This document shows, piece by piece, positions 24,102 to 33,728 of a stretch of DNA of 64,000 nt. Source of the stretch: Sarocladium kiliense (Eukaryota; Ascomycota; Sordariomycetes; Hypocreales; Sarocladiaceae); NCBI GenBank assembly GCA_030734395.1, contig JAUZTG010000048.1, positions 992,001 to 1,056,000 of the forward strand, read 5' to 3'. Each line of letters begins with the position of its first letter. Position 1 is the first letter of the stretch. The position numbers and the translations under genes were made by a program. The notes below the pieces were generated by a model. The model made no database searches. It saw only the letters and a list, made by a program, of their open reading frames with translations, and had not been told where the DNA came from.

Positions 24102-25226
24102 TCATGCCAGCTCGGCAAATTCTCTCTGACGCGTCGGCCCGGGCGCATATGCTGGAGGCCAGGCTCGTCGCTGCTGCTGCTGCTGTTGCTCTTGTGTCGC
24201 ATCTCCATTCATATGCCCTCCTTGATACGGTCCGTTCGAATAAAGGTGTAGCCCTCCAGGTGTGCTCCTCGCTGCCGCTGCCGCTGCCGTTGGGTTACCA
24301 TAGAGCTGCTGTTCCTGCTCCTGTTGCTGCTGGCCCAGGTAAACATCCGATGACAAGTAGGGCCTCTGTGGCGGTGTTTCGTTGTGTCTTTGATAATAAT
24401 TCTGTGCATGCGGTCTCTGGGACTGGTACGCATCTTGGCCTCGTCGTTGCTGCTGCTGACTGAGATAGACGTCTGATGAAGTCGCATAAGGTCTCTGAGC
24501 GCGGTCATCTTCCCATCTCTGCGCTGAAGCAGTCATATTTCCCCATCCATCTGACTGGGTTCTGGAATGTGCTGATGGCTCTGTTGGGGAAGGCAGGCTC
24601 GGTGATGCAGACCTGCCAGTCTGACTCCGACCAGGATGAACGTGTGGGGGGCGCTGTCTTCTCCCTCGCGCGTCGTTGCCGTGCTCATTGCCGTTGGCGA
24701 CTGGATAGTGCGTAGCCTTCTCAACAAGGCTGTTCATGAGCTTTCCGTGAGATTTGAGAATCGTCTTCTTGATGAAGCGCGTCATCATCATGTTGCACTT
24801 CACCTCACACTCCTCCCTTAGATACAGCCCTTCCCTCGGCGCCTCGGACCCCAACTCCCTCGCCTCAGGCTTCTCCCCCGGCTCATTTCCCCCAACCGTC
24901 CACTTCCCTTGAATTTCCACCCCCATGGCTGCATATGAATGAGACTGCATACCCTGACCCGGAAGATCGTGAAACGCAGCGGTGTACTTGACCTCACCGT
25001 CGTACAGTCCGCCAGGGAGGTAGGAGATGCTGTCGGTGATGGAGTACCAGGTACAATGTCGCTCGTCATCTGGGCAGTGGGCGGGAGGGTCGATGGGGAC
25101 GCGGCGCTTGACGAGCGGGTTGAGGTCGATCATATTGAGGTGGTCTTGGAGGAAGGCGACGGCTTGGGCGCGGCGGATGGAGGGGGGGAGGGGGGAGATG
25201 GTGGTGAATGAGGTTCGCTGAGGCAT
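24102..25226 (-). CDS. DUF7053-family protein with Gln/Arg-rich disordered tail
   Basis: Single exon of 374 residues, starting at the ATG of MPQRTSFTTISPLPPS. I chose this start because the domain begins right after it and the longer upstream frame looks non-coding. The N-terminal half matches the fungal DUF7053 pattern: RAQAVAFLQDHLNMIDLNPL, TWYSITDSISYLPGG, YTAAFHDLPGQGMQSHSYAA, EIQGKWTV and a helix ending RFIKKTILKSHGKLMNSLVE. The fold resembles polyketide-cyclase/START-like proteins, an inference from pattern only; function is unknown. The C-terminal half is low-complexity (Gln, Arg, Tyr, Pro) with a CAG repeat at about 24169-24189. The stop may be due to a frameshift, because a protein-like reading continues in the next frame. 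Confidence 0.75.
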   Translation of the reverse strand: MPQRTSFTTISPLPPSIRRAQAVAFLQDHLNMIDLNPLVKRRVPIDPPAHCPDDERHCTWYSITDSISYLPGGLYDGEVKYTAAFHDLPGQGMQSHSYAAMGVEIQGKWTVGGNEPGEKPEARELGSEAPREGLYLREECEVKCNMMMTRFIKKTILKSHGKLMNSLVEKATHYPVANGNEHGNDARGRRQRPPHVHPGRSQTGRSASPSLPSPTEPSAHSRTQSDGWGNMTASAQRWEDDRAQRPYATSSDVYLSQQQQRRGQDAYQSQRPHAQNYYQRHNETPPQRPYLSSDVYLGQQQQEQEQQLYGNPTAAAAAARSTPGGLHLYSNGPYQGGHMNGDATQEQQQQQQRRAWPPAYAPGPTRQREFAELA

Positions 25227-26531
25227 CGCTGTGGTTGAGAAGATGAATGGATATGAGATGAACAGGTAGTTGAGCTGGGCCTGACGCCGAGTTATGTTGT
25301 TGGGGCTGTCCTTGGTGATGTCACTTGGAGCCGAGTGAGGGAGCTGAGGAGGGAAGCTGAGATGCACGAGTCTCGAGTGCGCTCTAGACGTTGTCCTTTG
25401 TCTTGGTATCCCTCCGTGGCACTTTCGCTGACAACGCCATGCAGCTGTACCTGGTCGTCCTCTTTTCTTTTCTCCGTTCCGTCTCACGCACAAGTCCAGG
25501 TACGATTAGGTACCTGACCCAAGAACAAAGGATTCGGGCTGAGGGGGGGGTCCTAACCTCGAATAAGCCACATGCGCTGGCTGAGGCTAGTGGTGGCGTA
25601 TGTGCTGGCTGTCTAAGCTTCTCACTATGACACTGGACAAGGGAATGAGATAAAAGTCCTCGTGTTGAGATTAATAGAAGTAAAGAGAATAGGAGGCGCA
25701 AAAAGATAGTCAGCCAACATCAGATCATGCCGTCAAACCCGAAGAATCCATGCGCCCTGGCGTGGTATCAGGGATAATCCTCGCGGTGGGTAGAAGAGTG
25801 TTTGAGGTGTGTTTCTTCCCGTCGAGTCCCTACAAGTCACTGGTGGAGGGGCTGTTTCGAAACATGGGCGGCAATGGAGACAATTCCTGCCACAGGCTTC
25901 AGCCGGAGACTTTATCGTGATATGATATCGGACACCGCACGTATTGCAGATTATCAACGAATCAGGATTGTTATGTGCTAATGGATTTCTGGTTATGATG
26001 CTTCGACCTGATGTGCGGTTGTGGCTGTGAAGGTTATTGACAGGCGGAGTATCTCATGATGGTGTCGGCAATAGTCAGCAACACTATCACACGCAAGGAC
26101 TGATAACGTCGATGGCTTGCAGAATATGCATATTGAAATGTCTGCGACGATACATATATTTCTTATCTTCTACTACCGTAAGTTACAAATCAAACCCCTA
26201 TTAGCGTGGACAGCCGGCAGATGCTGATGGAGGCGCAGTCGTCTAAGCCCAGATTCTACAGGGTAGCTTCACACCACTATGAACGCACCATTCAGCATCT
26301 CCAGCCTCCAGATTGTGGCTTGGAACTTGATATTGCATTCCACATCGGGATTGTCCTTGCCCTTCTATTGCTGACGCAGATCATTCACAGCTGCTATTCT
26401 TGGGCCATGGCCACAATGCGGTATAGCCTGTGGCTGTGATGGCTTACTTATACATTCAGCTACAACCCGCACCATCTCTTTCTCTCGCTGCAACAACAGT
26501 AGCTAGAGCAGTAGGTAAGGTGCCATGCTCC
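25227..26531. other. Intergenic region between the DUF7053 gene and ORC4
   Basis: Both neighbours are on the minus strand, so this holds the DUF7053 promoter and the ORC4 3' flank. About 25900-26500 is more AT-rich. I see no coding frame, RNA gene or repeat. Confidence 0.5.
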
Positions 26532-29061
26532 TCAGATCTCTCGACACCACTTCGCCAGCATCGCATTCAGCTTCACTCCCGTCGGGATCTCCTCCAGCGC
26601 CACATCCACCTTCCACATCTTCCCTTCCAACCCGCCGTGCCCTAGACTCCTTGCACCACCGATTCCTGCCGGAACTAGGAGGCCAAGTGAGACAAGTCTC
26701 TCCCACGCGATGCCAGCGACTCCCCGACTCCAGGCACGTGCTCCACCACCTACAGCGAGCATTCCTGATGTCGCGGACTGAACCCTCTGGCGTCCTACCA
26801 ATGAGCTATACTCGTCATATGCCATGGCGAAGTTGACGGTGTCCGTGTGGGTGATGATGTCGAGGCGAGCCGCGCTGATCAATAGACCGAGATCGAGTTC
26901 GGATAAAGTCGAGAGGAGGTGCATGCGTGAGTCTGGAGGTAGAAGAGACGTGCTGTCCGCGGATGCAGCTGGGGGGATGGTAAGTGTGAGGTCCGACGCT
27001 GATATTGATGCGAGTGCCATAATCCACTCTGTAAAGAAAGCAGTTGGCGACTTCGACGTGTAGTAGTGATATTGGAGCAGGTCTTGGAATGCCCTTTCCT
27101 TGTACAGCGCCTAAGAACTTAGAGTTAGGAATTGGGTGCTGAAGCTGAGCCGGAGAAGACAGTCTCACCTCGATTTTGTGACTCCAGTAATTGCGGAACT
27201 CCTCGTACCCTTCTAGTTCTATATCGATACCTTCAAGCTCTGCATCCTCCTTGTCCACAAGCAGGCCTTGCTTGCACATTTGCCAGTATGCAGGGAGGCT
27301 GCGCGGGAGGTGTAGGTACACATAGCGATGGCTGAATCGACTCTTGACACGCTTCTCGAGCATCTCAACAACGTCGAGTCGGGTGGTGCAGCCCAGGACT
27401 GAGATCGGTGCCTTTCTTGACTGTGCAACATCGAAAAGATTGTATAGAAGCGTTTGTCGGGGATGCGCAGCAAACATGTCGAACTCATCGATGATGAAGA
27501 CAACGGATTGGGAGGTCACCCCATCACCTGTGCCCATGATCTCGGAAGGGTGTGAGAGCAATGCTAGTAACGATGTCATCGTATCGGCGTAGTTATTCTG
27601 CATTTTGTCAGTACTTGCCCAGGGAGCAAGAGGCGCAACAAGACTCACAATGTTGATGAGATCGTCATCGACCTCCATCTCTTTCCCAAGCTGACGCCAA
27701 ATTTCCTTCACAGCGAGCTTGTCGTCGGTGTGAATGAAACCATTCAAGCGGACAACATGAAAGTCGTTGGCATGCTCCCTTCTCAGATCAGAGAGAATTC
27801 CCTCCAAAAGCTGCATGTATGTTAGCTTTGTCAATAGCTCGTCCAATGCAGAACGACTTACCGTGGTTTTACCACTGCCTCTTGCGCCGATGAGCAACAT
27901 GGAGTTACCCTCACCGGCAACCACTGTCTGCTCAACGAGCTGTCTCGCCTTATCCTGTGCCTCCTGCTGCCCGAAGATCCGCAACGGCCGATGGCCAGTA
28001 CATCGATCCAACAAAACTCTTTGCAATGCTCGAACGTGCTTGTCCAAGTTTGGGATGTCCGGAACCTCAACATTCTTAACCACTTCAGCTACATCGTCCA
28101 AATTCTTTGAAGTCTTCAGCACGTCCTCTTGCGCACAAGACTTGCACAGCCATTCTCCCGTAGGTATTTCGGGCACCTCGTAGCATTCCTGGTGCACCGC
28201 GAAATCGCAATTATCGCACAGAATGATCTGGTTTGGCGCTTTGGAGTGTCCTCTTGCGCAGATACCACAGACAATGTCGCCCTCACCCTCATCCTCATCA
28301 CCAGCAGCCTTGGAAGCCTTGCTTGGCCTTCCAGGTTTCCGTACATCCTCGAAGAAGACGTCATCGTCGTCTAGTCTCGACCCAAATTTGACATTCTTCG
28401 GAGGGCGGCCTCGTCTCTTCTTCGGCGTCAAAATGCTTTTGGGAGTAGAAGCTTTGCTTGCGCTGAAAAGGCGCTTGGCCCCAGCAGGTTTTGCTGCAGA
28501 TGCTGGTGTCCTCCCAGCAACTGACAATTCGTCTCCTGATTCAGCATCGCCTACTGCCGAGGCTCTCTTGAGCGGCGAGCCCTTGTTTGGAGTCGGCGTT
28601 GCCTTTGTCGGGGTGCCTTGAAGGCTCGATGCGCCGGCAGCTTTCCGCCTTGGAGTTGTCTTCTTCGGGCTCGGGGACTTTGGTCCTGTGCCATCGTCCC
28701 ATTTCGTTCCTCTTAGCGCAGCCAGCTTGATCGCCGGCCTGTACTTAGCGGGCGATGGTGATGTTGCGGCCGGTGGAGGGATGCTCGATGGTCGTGGTGA
28801 GGCGGCAGGATTGAACGTCTGGGCGGGTGGATGGAAGCCATTTTGAGGGGCTGGCAACTGTGCTGGAGAGGAATGGTTCTGAATTGTCTGTGAGTTGTAA
28901 CCAAAGACTTGTGAGATCTTGGTTGCAATGGCATTGAGCCCTGCGTAGGCGGCTGGAGGCGTAGAGTCGTCGCTCAGCTTTGGTCGCTTTGCTGCGAAGT
29001 CTTCGGTGGTATCTGGGGACTGCGGCCTTTTGCGACTGAGGGTCGACGCATCTTGGGCCAT
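26532..29061 (-). CDS. ORC4: Origin recognition complex subunit 4 with AT-hooks and PHD finger
   Basis: Four exons (29061-27862, 27810-27649, 27597-27169, 27110-26532) encode 789 residues; the introns are 51, 51 and 58 bp. Residues 1-200 are disordered, basic and Pro/Ser-rich. Two AT-hook-like motifs follow, KKRRGRPPKN (about 214-223) and RKPGRPSKA (about 240-248), then a PHD zinc finger at about 262-312 (CGIC, CDNCDFAVHQEC, WLCKSC). The ORC4 AAA+ core has Walker A GARGSGKTT (392-400) and Walker B VVFIIDE (486-492), then a winged-helix region ending at WCREI. The product binds replication origins in the nucleus as part of ORC. S. pombe Orc4 reaches DNA through many AT-hooks; filamentous-fungal forms with a PHD finger also occur. 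The in-frame introns are discussed as a finding. Confidence 0.93.
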
Positions 29062-29643
29062 TGACGCAGGTTCGATGCAGATGGATACTTGTTGGAGTTA
29101 GTATGAGCTGATGAAGCCTTGAAGTGGTCGACCAGCAGGCATGGATGAAGTAGTGTGGCATGTGCCCTGGCAGTTGGAGAGACGCGTCGGACGCGATCGA
29201 CGTTCAAAGTGGTAAAGACGCTATGAGCCAATCGAAGCGACGGAATCGCGCGAAGCGCCCCACCTTGTCACTGGAAGGGAGGCCTGGCTCAACCGGCAAA
29301 CGAGCTATGACTATCCGTACATCACCAGCATCATTAGGTTAAGGAGTCATGCTTTGCTCAAATCGATTCATCATTTGATTTTGACCCTCACGCTGTCGCG
29401 GTCTCTGGGTCTTCTACGAGCGACATTCAAGATGCTCTCTTCCCATCACAAGTCATCTAGATGAGCCCAAGCCGTATCCTCCCCTCTGGCCCATAACCTC
29501 ATCTTGCAGATCATAGAGCATTGTGTTTCGTGAAGAGATCATCGTATAGCTCGTGACTCGGTCTCCACCCCGTACACCAAACACCAGGCCGTTGGCCAGC
29601 GACGGCATCGGCGCAAGCCTTAATTCCCACGTGCAGGAAGTTC
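29062..29643. other. Intergenic region between ORC4 and the eIF2-alpha gene
   Basis: ORC4 promoter side and eIF2-alpha 3' flank. The stretch 29511-29643 stays open upstream of the SUI2 stop in another frame, but that is not the frame used by the gene. Nothing else is recognised. Confidence 0.5.
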
Positions 29644-30758
29644 TCAGATCGTCTCAGGGATGTTGTCGTCGCTGTCGCTGACACTCTCGTCACCGCTGAC
29701 CTCAGCGTTCTCACGCTCGCGCTTCTCCATGAGCGCCTGCAGCTCAGCGTCATCGCTCTCGGTAACAGCCTTGGGCTCCATCTTGACGCTGAGGTGGCCA
29801 CCAGCCCCCTCGATGCTCTTGCGGATATCAACAATGGCCTCCTCGAGACGGGCAATACCGACGTTCTTGTCGAGGCATGTGCTAGTAAGGACGTAGAGCG
29901 GAGGAGAAACGAGCTTAACCTTGACCTGGGTCTCCTCGGTGTTGGCAGCCTCGGCAGTGCGCAGGGCGGTCTTGACGGCGTCGATACCCTCGTAACCGAA
30001 GCAGGTGACCTCGATATCGGCACGAAGCTTGGTGGGCTGGGGAGTGAGACGCTTGCTGATGTAAAGCTTAAGCTCGTCCGCGATCGGAGTGGAAGGGAAA
30101 GTGATGTCATTCCAGACCTCAGGGTTTCTGTTCTATGACTTAGATATGACGTCCTAACGGGTTTGAGCGTGAAGTATACGAACGTGATAGAAAGCTTGAA
30201 GGCATCGATGGCATGGCCAAACTTCTTGTTCAGCGGCCATGCTATGCTTTCGTACAGCGACTCGATGGGAGTGTTTGTCTTCTCGGCAACGTGGCGCATG
30301 ATGGAGTGCACAAGCTTTCCCTTGTTGTAGCGCTCCTCGCACTTGACAATATCTTCAGGAGACACTCGGCGTTTTGAAAGATCGATGTAACCTGCTTCTG
30401 TCAGCTTGCTGCCTGTTTTTTTCCTGCCATCTTGGGCCTTGCGCCGGGCCACATACCCTTCTCCTTGTCGACTCTCAGAACGACAACGACCTCGTTGCGC
30501 CCGACTCGAATAAGCTTCTGAATACTGCGAATACGTCTCCGGGACAGCTCGGAAAGCAGAATCATGCCGTCGATGTTGTCGTACTCCAGCAGCTTGACGT
30601 AGGCACCCATCTCGGCGATCTATACCCCTCTTGCGTCAGTCCTGGACCGTTCGCAAGCTTCAACTTCAGCGTGAACCCACCTGCTTGACATTGACCATGA
30701 CAAAGCTATCGATCTCCGGGAACTTCTCCTCGTAAAAACGGCAGTTTGTTAACGACAT
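29644..30758 (-). CDS. SUI2: Translation initiation factor eIF2 alpha subunit
   Basis: Four exons (30758-30681, 30619-30457, 30391-30184, 30127-29644) encode 310 residues (yeast has 304). The introns are 61, 65 and 56 bp. The N-terminal S1-type OB domain is clear (CRFYEEKFPEIDSFVMVNV, AEMGAYVKLLEYDNIDGMIL), with the regulatory site in SELSRRRIRS: Ser52 counting Met1, the Ser51 phosphorylated by Gcn2-type kinases. The helical domain and the C-terminal alpha-beta domain follow (ISKRLTPQPTKLRADIEV, CFGYEGIDAVKTAL), then an acidic tail. Intron 3 is placed on a weak GTTCGT donor because that keeps the conserved spacing after FKLSI; a GTATAC donor with a nearer acceptor would add three residues. 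As part of eIF2 it brings Met-tRNAi to the ribosome. Confidence 0.95.
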
Positions 30759-31202
30759 GATGGGCGATTTTCGACGACGGTTCGCGATGGGAAAGGTGAG
30801 GTGGGGTTCGTTCCCGGTCGGTCGTCTCGCGTGCGCGCGGGCTAGGGTATGTCTGGGTTCTCAAAACCGCTGATATGGGATCAAACGGGAGTTCTTCTTC
30901 TTCGGGGAGTCGTAGGTTCGACGCTGCAGAGCTCGATGTCGTTCTCAAGGAGTGCACGTTCGGTGAATACGAGAACAATGATGAGGAGTCACAATTTTGA
31001 TAATTTTGGGCTTCCCCCGTCGACTCGATCATGGTGGGGTGTGGGGGACGAGTTTTAGCTACCCTGCATCAGCTGAGGCAGACGTTTCGCTGGCGCGGTC
31101 GGAAAAACTCCCTAGCTGGGAGGTGAGCTAGGCTCCACGTGATGTCGCTGAAAGTAAACATTGAGGCTCAACCTACCAACGACAACCTACTATCAGTCGA
31201 CC
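30759..31202. promoter_or_regulatory. Divergent promoter region of SUI2 and BUB3
   Basis: The 444 bp between two divergent ATGs must serve both genes. No TATA box is evident. No gene fits inside. Confidence 0.55.
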
Positions 31203-32408
31203 ATGGCACCAGGTAAGTGGTACCTTTGATGGTATCATGAGGCTCTATAGTGGGCGTCTGTCGCTAATTGAACAAAGCTACACAATATGAGCTGTCCCCG
31301 CCTCCGGGCGACGCAGTCTCCGCGATAGCTTTTGCGCCGAACGAGTCAACGAAGCTCCTAGCAGCGTCCTGGGACAGGAGGGTGTACCAATATGACGTCA
31401 ACCAAGGCGAGACGAATCTGAAGAACACATATGAACATCGAGCCCCGGTTCTCGATGTTTGCTTCGGTTCCGACGACTCGGAGGCATTCACAGCGGGGAT
31501 GGACTGGGCTGTCAATAGGTGCGGGCATTGGCTTCGACGAGCGTTGATTTGTACTGACCATCAGGCAGGCTGGACCTCGAAAGCGGAGAGCTGCAGACTT
31601 TGAGCAAACACGCGGCGCCGGTTCGCTGCCTTGCCTACAACAAGTCACACAGTAAGTTCCTCAGCTTCCCTAAACCCGTTGACATAGCTCACCACTGCAA
31701 GACATCCTCGTATCAGCCTCCTGGGACTGCAGCTTGCACCTACACGACCTCGCGAATCCTTCAAAATCGTTCATTCGGATCCCGCTTCCCGGCAAGCCCC
31801 ACGCTCTGTCGGCGACCGCATCTAAGGTCGTTGTTGCTATGACTGGCCGAATCATTAATATCTACGAGTTCTCCGCTATTGCCGCGCTCTGGGCGGCCGG
31901 ACAAACCGAACTCAAGCCCTGGCAACAGCGTGAGAGCTCTCTACGATACCTCACCCGAGCAGTTGCGTGCATGCCAAACGATGCTGGGTACGCAACCACC
32001 AGCATTGAGGGACGTGTCGCAGTCGAGTGGTTCGAGGACACAGCAGAGTCACAGGCACGCAAGTATGCATTCAAGTGCCACAGACAAGCGGCACCAGATG
32101 GAGACGGTGACATAGTTTATCCTGTCAACGCACTGGTGTTCCATCCGGTTCACGGCACTTTCGCCTCTGGAGGCGGTGATGGTACAGTGGCTCTCTGGGA
32201 CGCCGAGGCAAAGAGACGGTTGAAGCAGTACCAAAAGTTCCCCAACAGCGTCGCTGCTCTGGCATTTTCGAACGACGGCAAGTATCTCGCCATTGGTGTC
32301 TGCCCAGGGTTCGAGACTGGGCAAGAGGATTACAATGGAGAAGGGCAGACGACCATCTTTATTCGTGAGCTTGGCGAGAATGAAGCCAAAGGAAAGGGCG
32401 CGAAATAG
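31203..32408 (+). CDS. BUB3: Spindle-checkpoint WD40 protein Bub3
   Basis: Four exons (31203-31212, 31278-31518, 31569-31651, 31702-32408) encode 346 residues. The first coding exon is only 10 nt (ATG GCA CCA G); the introns are 65, 50 and 50 bp. The start is supported by the product beginning MAPATQYELSPPPGDAVSAI, the usual Bub3 opening. WD repeats are visible as LLAASWDRRVYQYD, PVLDVCF, ILVSASWDCSLHLHD, TTSIEGRVAVEWFED (Bub3/Rae1 hallmark), YAFKCHRQ, NALVFHPVHGTFASGGGDGTVALWD and ALAFSNDGKYLAIG. The repeat spacing and the ELS..P start fit Bub3 better than Rae1. It forms a beta-propeller that brings Bub1 and Mad3/BubR1 to kinetochores and helps inhibit the anaphase-promoting complex. Confidence 0.93.
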
Positions 32409-32590
32409 GTGGGCAAGGATGATTGATGTAAGATCTATTTGACCTGGCGTTTGGGTGGTCCTGGAAACAATATTTTTGACGGTGTAGGCAGCAGGAGAAT
32501 TGGGCAGTCAAGATACCCATTCGAGGCTTATTGTCCATCTATCTTCAAAAAGTGATTTATTGTCCATCCCGTACCTTTCCGTATGATTGC

Positions 32591-33415
32591 CTAGACAATG
32601 CTTCTCGATTTTGGCGGTAGCCCTTGCGATGGCACATCTTCGTTGCCAGTTGCACGAAGCGTCTTCTTCATTGCCTGAGGGTAGCCTAGCGATGTCTCAC
32701 CCTTGCCGAAACCATCACGACATTTAAAAGCGGCACTTCTCGGAGTGACAGGTCCTCTCGATCTGCGTGGCAGCTCGTAATCCCTTATCCTCACGCCTTT
32801 GGTGAATGTGAATCTACCTCGGGTGATAGTATCTCGCGGAGCGTTCTGCGGGACAGGTTGGAGACCCTTCCGAGTGCCTTGGGCTTTGACTTCAGCACTT
32901 GGCCTTGCGGTCGAGTGCTGCAACCCTTGATCTACTTCGGAATATCTTGTGTCAGCCCCTGATTGTCACTGTGAGAGCTCGTTCACTCGTACTTCCTCGG
33001 TGGACATCGACTCGAGCCTCATTATCGCTGTCACTCGCTATAGAGTCTTCTCTAGTGCCTTTATACGGACGTTGTCTTTGACTACATTTACTCAGATGTA
33101 GTCTTGCGAAGCCCTGCGCTTTTGACACAGAGGCGTTGAAGATGCCCGCAGAGTCACATTGCGCTTGGACACCCTTTCCCTGAGACGGACTGAAACAAAG
33201 TCAGACAACTTTCGCCTGCAACTGACGAGGTTGGAGGTATACCTTCGCGCTTCGAGTGCAAAATCGCGAACCACGATACCTTGTGCAGGCTCCCGCTGCT
33301 GGAGGTCAAAGCTCTGCCCCTTGTTGTCTTTGACTGACATTGTTGCTCCGTGTTCGACAAGTCTTGTGATGGAAAGCCAGCCGGCTCGAGACCCATGCCT
33401 TGATTTGGTGAACGT
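32591..33415 (-). pseudogene. Possible remnant or poorly resolved gene with one ankyrin-like unit
   Basis: An open frame from 33415 to 33092 begins after a TAA without a clear start and reads WLSITRLVEHGATMSVKDNK, a close match to one ankyrin unit, then GQS and a basic helix (VSVRLRERVSKRNVTLR). The only early ATG (33340) lies inside the ankyrin unit and would cut it. A second open frame, 32923-32591, has protein-like basic sequence (GRFTFTKGVRIRDYELPRRS). The two could be joined by introns; one plausible intron spans about 32934-33000 with a GTACGA donor and a CTGAC branch, but the other join is unconvincing. No further ankyrin units fit in the 310 bp before the aldo-keto reductase stop. Either a decayed ankyrin gene or a short real gene that I cannot splice with confidence. 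Confidence 0.35.
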
Positions 33416-33728
33416 TTAGTCCGGGTGGAAGGGACACCTGGCCAGCCGAACGCTCCTTCTTCAACTCTTCTGCCTGCGGTAGCTCAAGACAGCCGGCTTT
33501 GGTTTAATCTGCAGCGACACATCTGAGGTGTTGAATAGCCTCAAATAAATCTGTTATCATAAACATGCTACATATATTGTGGATGGATTCGATCTGCTGA
33601 TCGCCCTGGGGTTTCTGTCCCTCGCTACGCTATCGTCGTTGCCCGAGACCAACGGTGTTGCCCAACCTCGCAGCGTAAGAATACCGGGGTGGAAACCACC
33701 GCCACACAAACGACCAATCTCGAGGACG
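33416..33728. other. Short intergenic stretch before the aldo-keto reductase stop
   Basis: The 3' flank of the reductase gene. The reductase frame stays open here only if its last intron is retained. No extra ankyrin-like units are found. Confidence 0.45.

Noticed and set aside
26775..26825. tRNA-like pattern on the minus strand (TATAGCTCATTGGTAGGACGCC and GGTTCAGTCC)
   Set aside because: It lies inside the last ORC4 exon, whose frame is well supported there, and the arms do not make a full cloverleaf.
29511..30127. Continuous minus-strand frame reading through eIF2-alpha intron 3
   Set aside because: After the intron it leaves the eIF2-alpha frame and becomes Ser/Arg-rich nonsense; splicing restores the conserved C-terminal domain.
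30890..30930. GGTTCGACGCT box resembling a tRNA T-arm near 30910
   Set aside because: There is no matching acceptor stem or anticodon arm around it.
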